A stretch of DNA of 64,000 bases. Origin: DTU019 sp050949825. GTDB lineage: Bacteria; Bacillota; Syntrophomonadia; Syntrophomonadales; Syntrophomonadaceae. Below, one piece after another: positions 34,943 through 43,411 of the stretch. Below the pieces are notes generated by a model. It ran no database searches, was not told the origin of the DNA, and saw nothing but the letters and a program-made list of their open reading frames with translations. The stretch is taken from NCBI GenBank assembly GCA_050949825.1, contig JBMNGL010000006.1, positions 49,764 to 113,763 on the forward strand, written 5' to 3'. How positions within the stretch are numbered: the first letter of the stretch is position 1; the number at the start of each line of letters is the position of its first letter. The position numbers and the translations under genes were made by a program.

Positions 34943-35773
34943 TTAGCCTCGCTGGGGTCGGAAGATGGATTTGCTCAGCTTAATAAGCCACTGCATTAAG
35001 GTGTATAGCAGAACCGCCAATATCACAATGGCCGCTCCAGAGGCCAAATTGTACCGATAAGATATTCCCAGCCCCGCCAGGCATACACCGGCGCCAATCA
35101 GCACAGACAGCAGCATTATACCGGGAAGGTCCGCCCGTAAGAGCCGGGCTAAGGCCGGGGGCACCGAGAGCAGGGCCAGGATCAAAATAATGCCTACCAC
35201 GCGTATCAGCACTACAACGGTAATAGCTATCATAGCATAAGTCAAGGCTTCCGCCAGTACTACAGGCAAACCCAGAGCCTGGCTGAATTCTTCATCAAAC
35301 AAATAGGCCTGCAGCAGATGGTAAAATGCCCATGTAATCAGGAAGAGCAGTCCATCCAGCAAGGCCATGACGATTAAATCTGTTTGGGATACTGTTAAGA
35401 TATCGCCGAAAAGATAGCTGCTCATGGCGGGCGGGTATCCCGGGGTAAAAGAAATAAACAGGATCCCCAGAGCCATACCCAGCGGCCAAAACATACCGAT
35501 AAGCACATCCGGCATAACCGTGGCGCGGCGTTGAATTTGGGCAATAGCCAGGGCGGAGATCAGGGAAAATCCCAGGGCTGTGTACATAGGTTCTACCCGT
35601 AAATAATAACCGAGACCAATGCCGCCAAAGGCAGTATGAGCGATGCCCCCGCTCATCATAAGCAGTTTTTTTTCAACGATAATGGGGCCGATAATACCAC
35701 AGGCCAGACTGGCCAGTAAAGCTGCCATAACCGCATTTTGCAGAAAAGTATATTGAAACAGGGCATTTATCAT
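34943..35773 (-). CDS. znuB: Zinc/manganese ABC transporter permease (ABC-3 family)
   Basis: The 276-residue product has 7-8 helices. ABC-3 family patterns are present: MSGGIAHTAFGGIGLGYYL near residue 40 and EALTYAMIAITVVVLIRVVG followed by ILILALLSVPPALARLL. ATG 35773 overlaps the end of the ATPase gene (35770), so the two are coupled. It is the membrane part of the Znu importer. Confidence 0.88.
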   Translation of the reverse strand: MINALFQYTFLQNAVMAALLASLACGIIGPIIVEKKLLMMSGGIAHTAFGGIGLGYYLRVEPMYTALGFSLISALAIAQIQRRATVMPDVLIGMFWPLGMALGILFISFTPGYPPAMSSYLFGDILTVSQTDLIVMALLDGLLFLITWAFYHLLQAYLFDEEFSQALGLPVVLAEALTYAMIAITVVVLIRVVGIILILALLSVPPALARLLRADLPGIMLLSVLIGAGVCLAGLGISYRYNLASGAAIVILAVLLYTLMQWLIKLSKSIFRPQRG

Positions 35774-36543
35774 TGTTGGCCTCCATGCTCTTCGAGGACC
35801 CGGTGCGGTACACCATGTGCAATCAGCTCTACCGGGCAGCCATAAAGCTGCATGACCAGATCCGAATTGAGATCCGCTTCCCCATGATAGTATAAACTGT
35901 GATTGATGCAGGCGATATTATGCACATAACTGCTGATCGCCATAGTATCGTGAGTAACCATTATAATAGTCATCTCCCGGTTTAATTCCCTTAGTAGTTC
36001 ATAAACCATACTGCTGGCACTGGCATCCAGACCAGTGCTCGGTTCATCCAGGAGCAGGAGCCGCGGTTCTACCGCCAATGCACGGGCAATCAAGACCCTC
36101 TGCCATTGCCCTCTGGATAACTGGCCAATCTGGCGATGGGCCAGGTCATGTACATCCAGCTTATGCAAACACCATTCTGCCTTCTCTCGATCGGCTGAAC
36201 TAAAGCGATGGAAGCAAAGACGGCTGCCAGCCAGTCGGCCTTGCAAGACTACCTGCCGAACTGAGATGGGGAACTGCCGGTTTATATTTTCAGCCTGGGG
36301 AACATAACCAATCAGTCTGCGGCTGGATTGAGGGCTTTGGCCAAAAACGCTCACCTGCCCACTCCATGGTTCAAGCAAACCAAGCATAAGCTTCAGCAGG
36401 GTGGTTTTGCCCCCGCCATTGGGTCCGATAATACCGGTAAAGCTTCCTACCGGAATGCTGAGATTAATATTGGACAGGGCCATAATATTGCCATAACCTG
36501 CGCTGATATTTTCCAAACGGACGGCTGGTTCCAATGAGCTCAA
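35770..36543 (-). CDS. znuC: Zinc/manganese ABC transporter ATPase
   Basis: The 257-residue product has Walker A IIGPNGGGKTTLLKLMLG, a Q-loop in YVPQAENINRQFPISVRQVV, signature QLSRGQWQRVLIARALA and Walker B LLLLDEPSTGLD, matching ZnuC. TTG 36543 is chosen as start: GGTGG lies seven bases upstream and the product then begins with SSLEPAVRLENISAGYG. It is second in the operon, after znuA. Confidence 0.88.
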   Translation of the reverse strand: MSSLEPAVRLENISAGYGNIMALSNINLSIPVGSFTGIIGPNGGGKTTLLKLMLGLLEPWSGQVSVFGQSPQSSRRLIGYVPQAENINRQFPISVRQVVLQGRLAGSRLCFHRFSSADREKAEWCLHKLDVHDLAHRQIGQLSRGQWQRVLIARALAVEPRLLLLDEPSTGLDASASSMVYELLRELNREMTIIMVTHDTMAISSYVHNIACINHSLYYHGEADLNSDLVMQLYGCPVELIAHGVPHRVLEEHGGQQ

Positions 36544-36668
36544 TTTAATTCCACCTTTTTTTGATTTGCTTTCATACAGATTATTGACCGCTATGCAGGA
36601 ACCAGGGCACACTCCAACAATCAGTAAGCCTTGCGGTTTAAAACCGCTATACCTAAATTATCCGCCCT

Positions 36669-37583
36669 TTATTGTGGCCCCAGGACGCGGGCAAAAAGCT
36701 GTGCAGTTTTACGCAGGTTATCAATGTAGTCCGCTGCCAGTGGAGCAATAAGCTCCGCCTCCCCCCCCAGCTCACGGGCCAGGGTCTGGGCTTGCCTGCT
36801 GTCCATTTCCGCCTGGTAGAATACTACCTTAATGTTCTCTTTTTTGGCTTGATCAATAACTGACTGTATGTTCTGGGCGGTTGCGGATTTGCCTTCTTCC
36901 TCCAGGGCGATCATGTTAAGACCGTAATCTTCGGCAAAATAACCCATAGCAGGATGGTAGACGATAAAGCTTTGACCGGATAATCCAGCCAAGGCTGCAG
37001 TAATTTCATCATTCAATGCTTCCAATTCATTTTGGTAGCGCCGGGCATTATTTTGGTAAGTTGCTGCATTTTTAGGATCGGCCGCGGCCAATTCCTGAGC
37101 TATGCTTTGCACCATAATTATTGCCCGTTTAGGGGACAACCAGCGATGGGGATCTTTTTCTCCAGGCGCCATTTCCCGTGCCGGGTAGACCTGGTCCGCC
37201 TGCCGGGGGAGGTCCACCACTTTCATCTGCGGGTTAATCTGCTGCAGACGGGGCAAAATTCCATTGGTTTCGGTCGGAACACCAATTGCGAAGTATATTC
37301 GGGCCTTGCTCAACTGTTCCATGATCTGCGGACCAGGGGCATAATCTTCCGGATTGGCTCCCGGCGGAATCATGGTAAGCACTTCTACCAGATCGCCACC
37401 TACGGCTTTAACAAAGCTGGCCTGGGGAACAATGGATACCGCCACGCAAAGCTTCCCGGGACTGCCTGGCAATGATGAACTGGCCTGTTCTTGCTGCCTG
37501 CTGCAACCGAAAATGGTCAGTATTAAAAGAACCAGTATGGTTAGTAAGATCATTACCTTCACTGCTTGACCAGGTTTAAACAT
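36669..37583 (-). CDS. znuA: Zinc ABC transporter substrate-binding lipoprotein
   Basis: The 304-residue product begins with a lipoprotein signal peptide (ILLTILVLLILTIFGC, Cys as lipid site). The cluster 9 metal-binding fold shows VVSIVPQASFVKAVGG-like sequence (here VAVSIVPQASFVKAVGG), MIPPGANPEDYAPGPQIMEQ, EKDPHRWLSPKRA and FIVYHPAMGYFAEDYGL. The first metal His position (usually PxxxDPHxYE) reads PEDYAP here. The substrate may therefore be coordinated differently; zinc is inferred from the Fur-like gene and operator. Confidence 0.85.
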   Translation of the reverse strand: MFKPGQAVKVMILLTILVLLILTIFGCSRQQEQASSSLPGSPGKLCVAVSIVPQASFVKAVGGDLVEVLTMIPPGANPEDYAPGPQIMEQLSKARIYFAIGVPTETNGILPRLQQINPQMKVVDLPRQADQVYPAREMAPGEKDPHRWLSPKRAIIMVQSIAQELAAADPKNAATYQNNARRYQNELEALNDEITAALAGLSGQSFIVYHPAMGYFAEDYGLNMIALEEEGKSATAQNIQSVIDQAKKENIKVVFYQAEMDSRQAQTLARELGGEAELIAPLAADYIDNLRKTAQLFARVLGPQ

Positions 37584-37612
37584 ATTATCGGCCTCCCTAT
37601 TGTTGCAGACTA

Positions 37613-37664
37613 AATGCAAGTGCTTGCATTAAATATTGATACCCTATTTACAAGATTTTGTCAA
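37613..37664 (-). promoter_or_regulatory. znuA promoter with palindromic operator
   Basis: On the minus strand TTGACA (37659-37664), a 17-bp spacer and TATCAA (37636-37641) form a good sigma-A promoter. An 18-bp near-perfect palindrome AATGCAAGyrCTTGCATT (37613-37630) follows at the expected start site. This placement fits repression by the Fur-family regulator encoded downstream. Confidence 0.75.
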
Positions 37665-37822
37665 GTGAACTACTCCCACCTGGTTGGCCAAGAAGCGAGG
37701 ACTGCTAACCTTACCCCGCCTGGGCTGCTTCACTCCCGAGCGCAGGCTACTACCATTCAAGGCCACTGCTCCTGTCATTCTGAGCCCTTGCTCCTGTCAT
37801 GGCTATGAAAGCCTCCGGTTTT

Positions 37823-38203
37823 GTCATCCTTAAGGGCAACGCCCGCTTTTGTCATCCTGAGGGCAACGCCCGCTTTTGTCATCCTGAGGGCAACGCCCGC
37901 TTTTGTCATCCTGAGGGCAACGCCCGCTTTTGTCATCCTGAGGGCAACGCCCGCTTTTGTCATCCTGAGGGCAACGCCCGCTTTTGTCATCCTGAGGGCA
38001 ACGCCCGCTTTTGTCATCCTGAGGGCAACGCCCGCTTTTGTCATCCTGAGGGCAACGCCCGCTTTTGTCATCCTGAGGGCAACGCCCGCTTTTGTCATCC
38101 TGAGGGCAACGCCCGCTTTTGTCATCCTGAGGGCAACGCCCGAAGGATCTTTCGCGCAGCGAACACTCCCCGGGGAAAGATCCTTCGCTTCGCTCAGGAT
38201 GAC
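37823..38203. repeat. Twelve-unit 27-bp tandem array of the GTCATCCTGAG family
   Basis: One 28-bp unit (with TTAAGG) at 37823 and eleven starts of a 27-bp unit (GTCATCCTGAGGGCAACGCC plus CGCTTTT) from 37851 to 38121, spaced exactly 27 bp. The last unit continues into CGAAGGATCTTTCGCGCAGC and ends GCTTCGCTCAGGATGAC, the normal right arm of the dispersed palindrome. Because 27 is a multiple of three, long open frames appear on both strands but are artefacts. Confidence 0.9.
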
Positions 38204-38333
38204 AACAGCAGGCTTCAAGCGATGATTATTTATGCGTATGCGCCCGAACTGGCGAACTTTTACTATTCGCAGTGTAATCAATCCACAACTAAGTTCGGCA
38301 TGGGAGGGCAACGCGGATTCCTGATCTTCAAAT

Positions 38334-38463
38334 TGAGAGTTTGCATAATAATCTTTTATATAAAACCATTTCAATATATAGTGAAGCCTGAAAGATGGTT
38401 ACGCCATATATCGTGCCTTGCTGAAGATATCTGCGCAGATTTTGGCATTATGCAAAATCCTCA
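38334..38463. mobile_element. 130-bp MITE, copy 3 (inverted)
   Basis: Starts TGAGAGTTTGCATAATA and ends GGCATTATGCAAAATCCTCA. The interior is the reverse complement of copies at 18866 and 21212 (GATATCTGCGCAGATTTTGG). It lies 30 bp upstream of the promoter of the ORP-like cluster. Confidence 0.8.
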
Positions 38464-38493
38464 AATTATCAATTCTTCATTACGCCAATCTAC

Positions 38494-38549
38494 TTGACAG
38501 CGCTTGCTAAGATACATAATATATAACCAGGTAATGAGCATATGCTCAT
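38494..38549 (+). promoter_or_regulatory. Promoter and 16-bp palindrome upstream of the ORP-like cluster
   Basis: TTGACA (38494-38499), a 17-bp spacer and TAATAT (38517-38522) form a near-consensus sigma-A promoter. A perfect palindrome ATGAGCATATGCTCAT lies at 38534-38549, close to the expected start of transcription and 30 bp before the first gene. It is probably an operator; the regulator is not in the window. Confidence 0.75.
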
Positions 38550-38579
38550 AATTGCATGACGATGAAAGGAGGGCTATAA

Positions 38580-38933
38580 GTGGTTAAGAAGATTGCTATC
38601 AGTTCCAACGGTTCTTCGCCCTCATCCCTTGTTGATGAGCGTTTCGGGCGCTGTACCTGTTTCATGATCTGGGATCCGGAAGCGAGAGAATATGAAAGGT
38701 TGTCAAACGATGCAACTGAGGCTGCCCATGGTGCCGGGACCGGAGCGGTTCAGTCTCTGCTGCGCAACAATGTGGGGGTACTACTTTCCCAGAGGATAGG
38801 TCCCAAGGCTTTTACAGCTTTAGAGCAAGCGGGCATAAAGGTTTTTACCGGTATAGCCGGCCAGACAGTTGCAGCGGCCCTGCAAAGCTACCAGGCCGGA
38901 AAATTGCAGGAGCTGTCCGCACCTAATAATTAA
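38580..38933 (+). CDS. NifX/MTH1175-type dinitrogenase iron-molybdenum cofactor family protein
   Basis: The 117-residue product has the NifB/NifX fold pattern: KIAISSNG, VDERFGRCTCFMIWD, GAGTGAVQSLLRNNVGVLLS and GIKVFTGIAGQTVAAALQSY. The Cys pair in GRCTCF may bind metal. GTG 38580 has AAAGGAGGG upstream. It starts a cluster with a second such protein and two Fe-S MinD-type ATPases, the gene set seen around the Desulfovibrio ORP complex. Confidence 0.82.
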   Translation: MVKKIAISSNGSSPSSLVDERFGRCTCFMIWDPEAREYERLSNDATEAAHGAGTGAVQSLLRNNVGVLLSQRIGPKAFTALEQAGIKVFTGIAGQTVAAALQSYQAGKLQELSAPNN

Positions 38934-39261
38934 TTGGGTTGGCTCATTATTTTTACGCTGCTGCAGAGAGTAATAATTATGCGACGCAGATAACGCTGAT
39001 TAGTTATGATTAACACTGAACAAAAATATTGAAATAAGGGGTAATACGAGCCATTCCAACGAGAACTCATAATTCTAATACTCCTTAATTAAAGCCACTT
39101 ATCTTTCATGGTTTCATTAATTTGCAAGCAAAACAATGGGGGGTTGCAGTGGAGTTAGAATTAGTTGTGCCAATCACTGGCTGAACAATGTGCAGCAGCG
39201 TTTTTGTCATGCTTAAGCATGGCGAAGAATCTTTAAAAGATTGAACAGGAGGTATTTTATA
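38934..39261. other. Intergenic region within the ORP-like cluster
   Basis: No coding frame is supported. It holds a perfect 14-bp palindrome CATGCTTAAGCATG at 39208-39221 followed by GCGAAGAATCTTTAAAAG. This looks like a shortened relative of the GTCATCC...CGAAGGATCT repeat family. AGGAGG for the next gene is at 39247-39252. Confidence 0.45.
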
Positions 39262-39609
39262 ATGTTGATCGCTATTCCCACCGAGGCAAATATGGTTTGT
39301 CCGCATTTTGGACATTGTGAAGAATTTACCCTCTATGATAGTACTACCAGGCTGGTTAGATCAGTGCAAAATCCCGGTCACCAACCCGGCTTCCTGCCAG
39401 GCTTTTTGAAAGAACAGGGGGCTGAACTGGTTATCGCTGGCGGCATGGGCGGCCGAGCTCAGGAGCTGTTTGCAGCCCGGGGAATTGAATTGATCGTCGG
39501 GGTTTCCGGAAGAATTGAGGATGTTATCGTTCAGTATGAAAAAGGGGAATTGAAAAGCACTGGGGCGGTATGCAGCGAACATTCCCATGCCGGAGACTGC
39601 CACAGCTAA
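39262..39609 (+). CDS. Second NifX/MTH1175-type protein
   Basis: The 115-residue product has IAIPTEANMVCPHFGHCEEF (the CxHFGHC metal-binding motif of the family), ELVIAGGMGGRAQELFAARG and IELIVGVSGRIEDVIVQYEK, ending in a His/Cys-rich tail (CSEHSHAGDCHS). ATG 39262 follows AGGAGG. It lies 15 bp before the first MinD-type ATPase. Confidence 0.85.
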   Translation: MLIAIPTEANMVCPHFGHCEEFTLYDSTTRLVRSVQNPGHQPGFLPGFLKEQGAELVIAGGMGGRAQELFAARGIELIVGVSGRIEDVIVQYEKGELKSTGAVCSEHSHAGDCHS

Positions 39610-39623
39610 GAAGGGAGTCGGGC

Positions 39624-40466
39624 ATGCAAATTGCGGTAGCCAGTGGCAAAGGAGGTACGGGCAAGACCCTGTTGTCCACCTGTCTGATGAAAGTGCTGGC
39701 AGATGATGAAGCGGTCTTGATTGATGCTGATGTTGAAGAACCCAATGCTGCCCTGGCATTTATGCAGCCGGTTGTGGAAGCTGCGGTGGTTCACAGGCTG
39801 GTTCCCGAAATAGATCCCGAATCCTGTACGGTATGCGGATTATGCGCTGCAATATGCCATTTTAATGCTCTGGTGGTGTTGAGTGATAAGGTTTTGGTAT
39901 TCAAGGAACTCTGTCATTCCTGCGGAGCCTGTAGCTATCTCTGTCCACATGCGGCCATAAACGAAAAGGAACACCGTATTGGGATTATAGAGGAAACCAG
40001 CCTGCCCGGATGCGGCACCCTGATAAGCGGCCGGCTTGATGTCGGAGAGGCCCAGGGTCCACCCCTGATAAAGGCCAGTAAAGACAAGGCAACCGGGGCT
40101 GAATTGAGGATTATTGATTGTCCCCCGGGAACAACCTGTGCCACGATTGAATCTATCAGAGACAGCGACTATTGCCTGCTGGTAACTGAACCTACCCCTT
40201 TGGGAATACATGATCTGGAACTGTCCTTGGAAGCCGTCGGACTACTGGGAATACCTGCTGGATTAGTGCTCAACCGCTGGCAAGGAGACGATCAGGCCCT
40301 GGGTGATCTGGCTGATAAAACAGGCGTTCCCATCCTGGCGCGCATTCCTTTTAGCACTGAACTGGCGCGGGCCTATATGCAGGGACGGGATCCCCTGCAG
40401 GCTATGCCGTCGTTGCATAATATTTTATCCGATATTATTAAGCAGGTTAAGGAGGCTATATCATGA
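39624..40466 (+). CDS. MinD-superfamily P-loop ATPase with inserted ferredoxin domain (1)
   Basis: The 280-residue product has a deviant Walker A ASGKGGTGKTLLS at the N-terminus. Two 4Fe-4S motifs are inserted near residues 70-115 (CTVCGLCAAICH and CHSCGACSYLCP). The switch region RIIDCPPGTTCATIE follows. Such ATPases pair up and assemble or move metal clusters; homologues belong to the ORP cluster. ATG 39624 has GGGAG upstream. It overlaps the next gene by 4 bp. Confidence 0.87.
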   Translation: MQIAVASGKGGTGKTLLSTCLMKVLADDEAVLIDADVEEPNAALAFMQPVVEAAVVHRLVPEIDPESCTVCGLCAAICHFNALVVLSDKVLVFKELCHSCGACSYLCPHAAINEKEHRIGIIEETSLPGCGTLISGRLDVGEAQGPPLIKASKDKATGAELRIIDCPPGTTCATIESIRDSDYCLLVTEPTPLGIHDLELSLEAVGLLGIPAGLVLNRWQGDDQALGDLADKTGVPILARIPFSTELARAYMQGRDPLQAMPSLHNILSDIIKQVKEAIS

Positions 40467-41335
40467 AGGAGATACTGTTTATCAGCGGCAAAGGCGGCAC
40501 CGGCAAGACCTCGCTGGCTTCTTCATTTATTAAACTAGCCGATGATTGCATTGCCTGTGATTATGATGTGGATGCCTCCAATCTGCCTATTCTATTGAAG
40601 CCGCAAAAAATCAGCGGTTATGATTTCAGCGCCGGGTATACCGCCCGCATCGATTTAGAAAGTTGTATAGCATGCGGTCTGTGTAGAGAATTATGCCGTT
40701 TTGATGCCATTAATGAGGAATACCGGATTTTGCCCCTGTCCTGTGAGGGATGTGGTTTTTGCGAGAAGATTTGTCCGGTGCAAGCTGTCACCATGCAAGC
40801 GCGGCCGTCGGGGCGCTGGTTTAAAGGCATATTCAAACCAAACCGGGCGATTTTTTTTGCTGAACTGCGGCCTGGTGAGGAGAATTCCGGCAAGCTGGTG
40901 GCCCAGGTTAAGACCATGGCCCGTAAAATGGCCGCCGATGAGCAGATTCCCCTTATTATCGCCGATGGACCCCCGGGAATCGGCTGCGCCGTTATCTCTT
41001 CCATGGTGGGTGTTAATCTGGCGGTTTTAGTAGCAGAACCCAGCCGTTCCGGCTTTCATGATCTGCAACGGCTCAATCAACTGATGCGCCTGCGGGGAAT
41101 AAAAGGGGTTTTAATAATCAACAAATGGGATTTGAATCCTGAGCTGTGCGCGGAAATGGAAGTTTGGGCGGCCCAAAACGCGATGCCCCTGGCCGGTAAA
41201 ATACCCTTCAGCACACTCATGGCTGAGTCTATTGCTGCAGCGCAAATACCCGCTGAAAATACCGAAATAGGCAAAATGCTTTTCCCCGTCTGGGAGAATA
41301 TTATGGAATTTATACATTTGCCAATAGTCATTTAA
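40463..41335 (+). CDS. MinD-superfamily P-loop ATPase with inserted ferredoxin domain (2)
   Basis: The 290-residue paralogue of the preceding gene has ISGKGGTGKTSLASSF, Fe-S motifs CIACGLCRELC and CEGCGFCEKICP, and IIADGPPGIGCAVISSM. A start overlapping the previous stop (ATGA) implies coupled translation and probably a heterodimer. It ends convergently with a DUF4405 gene, overlapping it by 8 bp. Confidence 0.87.
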   Translation: MKEILFISGKGGTGKTSLASSFIKLADDCIACDYDVDASNLPILLKPQKISGYDFSAGYTARIDLESCIACGLCRELCRFDAINEEYRILPLSCEGCGFCEKICPVQAVTMQARPSGRWFKGIFKPNRAIFFAELRPGEENSGKLVAQVKTMARKMAADEQIPLIIADGPPGIGCAVISSMVGVNLAVLVAEPSRSGFHDLQRLNQLMRLRGIKGVLIINKWDLNPELCAEMEVWAAQNAMPLAGKIPFSTLMAESIAAAQIPAENTEIGKMLFPVWENIMEFIHLPIVI

Positions 41336-41753
41336 GCCCTCTGGCTCCGCCTGCACCTTGATTCAAGACTTCACCCGTTTCAACGGTTGGAGAGAGGATG
41401 AAAGGAAAAAGCACTAGCAAAATGCTGATTATTATAAAAATCACCAGAATTAGCAGGCGAAGCTTATCGTCATTGATGAATCGCCTGTAGAGCGCCACGA
41501 TCTGCTGCCAATGCAATACAATATGAAGCACCAACAGGACCAGCAACAGGATTCCCAGATATAGATGAATATCCTTCCATGTATCCTTAGCCAGTCCCAG
41601 CATACTCATTACTACCTTTTGCCCGTACACCGCTGCACCAGCTTGACCGCTGAGCAGTATGTAGCGGGTTAGGAATCCGGTTCCCGCCATGGCCATCATG
41701 ATAAGAAACATAATGCCATCGATAGTAAAATTAATTCTGGTTTTTGCTTTCAT
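41328..41753 (-). CDS. DUF4405-like membrane protein, possible heme binder
   Basis: The 141-residue product has three or four helices. His residues are placed as in cytochrome-b-like DUF4405 proteins: WKDIHLYLGILLLVLLVLHI followed by VLHW, and a first helix FTIDGIMFLIMMAMAGTGFL. It may bind heme and act in electron transfer. It overlaps the 3' end of the second MinD-type ATPase on the opposite strand. Confidence 0.7.
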   Translation of the reverse strand: MKAKTRINFTIDGIMFLIMMAMAGTGFLTRYILLSGQAGAAVYGQKVVMSMLGLAKDTWKDIHLYLGILLLVLLVLHIVLHWQQIVALYRRFINDDKLRLLILVIFIIISILLVLFPFILSPTVETGEVLNQGAGGARGLK

Positions 41754-41896
41754 GTTTTTAGTCTACCCCTCTCCTATCAAGTGTACGTATTGTTTGACCA
41801 CAGCAGCTCAACTCCCTGCCATTTCCACATAACCACATCTGGTTTTAAGACTATGTGCATCCCTGCTGCATAATCACATGCGGCCATTTCTGGAGG

Positions 41897-41937
41897 GCAT
41901 TCAAACCTGCGAATTATACCTTTTTGCAGTGGAATCA
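41897..41937. repeat. Partial copy of the 1865-2136 element arm
   Basis: GCATTCAAACCTGCGAATTA then TACCTTTTTGCAGTGGAATC, nearly identical to 2095-2136. Only the arm end is present here. The rest of 41754-42152 shows no supported gene. Confidence 0.65.
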
Positions 41938-42097
41938 ATATTTAGCTTATATTCAGATTATAAAAGGCAATTGTGTTAAAATTGTTAAAACATTGGGAAA
42001 GATTTGTGAAAAGTTTAATCAAGAGGCAGGACTACTCGTTACAGTGGAACCTTTTTGGCTACCGGAAGCTCCTTTCTTCATTCTTCTGGTCAAGGAT

Positions 42098-42150
42098 AAA
42101 ACAAGGTATTTCGTCCTTTACTTTGTCGTAATCTCACCCAGGAGGGATAA
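42098..42150 (+). repeat. Leader-like repeat, copy A
   Basis: The sequence CTTTGTCGTAATCTCACCCA then GGAGGGATAA resembles 47447-47497 (CTTTGTCGTAGATTCACCCC then GGAGGGATAA) over about 50 bp. Here it supplies the GGAGG ribosome site of the next gene, so the repeat contains a start-proximal leader. Confidence 0.55.
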
Positions 42151-42152
42151 CC

Positions 42153-42368
42153 GTGTTGTTTCAACCGCGCATCATGAAGAAAGAAATTAAGGAACTACGC
42201 AAGAATCAGTGCCTTACTGCCAGGGAACTGGCCGATAAGCTCAAAATCGATACCATAGATATATTGAAAATAGACAATCTTAAGCTCAAGGATGTTCCGG
42301 AGCCGCTAAGGTCAAAACTCTTGCCCATTTTAAGGGGCGACTACCTGGACAAAATCCCATGGCTTTAA
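42153..42368 (+). CDS. Small helix-turn-helix-like protein
   Basis: The 71-residue product has the segment LTARELADKLKIDTIDILKI, resembling the recognition helices of XRE-type regulators. DVPEPLRSKLLPILRGDYLD follows. GTG 42153 lies 8 bp after GGAGG. It is too short to have an effector domain. DNA binding is inference from the motif. Confidence 0.55.
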   Translation: MLFQPRIMKKEIKELRKNQCLTARELADKLKIDTIDILKIDNLKLKDVPEPLRSKLLPILRGDYLDKIPWL

Positions 42369-42610
42369 AGGGTTGAATTCAAGGCGTGTCATACCGCCTG
42401 GAAGGAAAAATCTTTGTTGGGATGCTATTTCCCCATTATGGCGTACCGATACAACTCCCTGGGCAAAGGCCAGATAAGCTGTGTCGGTATAGAGAGGATG
42501 AATGAAAACACCATAATTTGCCCCCGTGTCCACCCTGCTCCATTCTTTACCACCATCGCTGGAAAGGTAGGCAAGCTTATCGACAATATATAAAAATTCC
42601 GGGTTTTACG
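42330..42610 (-). pseudogene. Remnant of an Asp-box (BNR/sialidase-like repeat) protein
   Basis: Minus-strand reading gives NPEFLYIVDKLAYLSSDGGK then EWSRVDTGANYGVFIHPLYT. The SSDGGKEW matches the SxDxGxxW Asp-box of beta-propeller proteins. A stop codon lies just upstream and no start or ribosome site is evident, so only one or two blades remain. It overlaps the end of the HTH-like gene on the other strand. Confidence 0.4.
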
Positions 42611-42930
42611 CACCCGGCCCGGATTTGTCGCCATTAGTGTCATAACAGGCCTTCTTGCTTCTTTAATGCACTCATCTAAATCCTTTTGCCGCAAGCTCAA
42701 GTTTAACATACTATATATTGACACATCGTTCAGCATTAACTATATTATATACATATTTAGTTATGTCTTTTTATGTAATGTTATGTTTGCCATGTTGTTT
42801 TTTAAAATATCCGCTATTTCCAGTTGCTTTATGTTATACATATTAGATAATTCCGTAATCCGGTATATACAGCAGGATAATAACCGGGCATAACGCAACA
42901 AATCTGCATAATCGTCCCTCCATAAATTAG

Positions 42931-42976
42931 GCATCAATGGGCGATGATTTACTTCATCACCCATTGGTGCTTTTTT
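42931..42976 (+). terminator. Strong hairpin with T-tract
   Basis: Stem GCATCAATGGGCGATGA / TCATCACCCATTGGTGC (17 bp with two mismatches or wobbles) followed by TTTTTT on the plus strand. No convincing plus-strand gene lies directly upstream, so it may end the transcript of the HTH-like gene or of a small RNA. The remaining parts of 42611-43411 show no supported gene. Confidence 0.7.
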
Positions 42977-43411
42977 ACTGTATTACAAACAATAATTCAT
43001 TAGAATATTTCCAACCTGGCAAACCCCTACCGGATTAATTACGCTGCAAATGCTTCTGCTTGCAGCCAGTCCATAATAACGTACATCTTGTGCCATCCTC
43101 CTGCTAAAACACAAACTGTTGCAAATGAGACATAAACGACCGCTGCAGAGTGATGAACCATTCACATCTAGTAAATTGATTCAATAGTCCTGGAGAGTAA
43201 CAGCGGGGCTTGCCAATATCGGACCTGCGAGCATAAGACAATAGCAGGGAGACAACCCATTACGATTGTCTTGGTCGGTGATAGTGTTTTTCGGTTAGTC
43301 TTTTGGCCGATTTGTGGATAAATATGATAAACTGTTGTTAATGTCTTATTTGCCCGACAACGAAGGATATGATACCTGGGGAGTAATACTCTTTGAATTA
43401 ATTGTGACCAA

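Noticed and set aside
37775..38497. Long open frames on both strands (about 130-230 codons) across the 27-bp repeats
   Set aside because: The repeat period is divisible by three, so frames stay open by arithmetic. The products are monotonous nine-residue repeats with no start context or homology.
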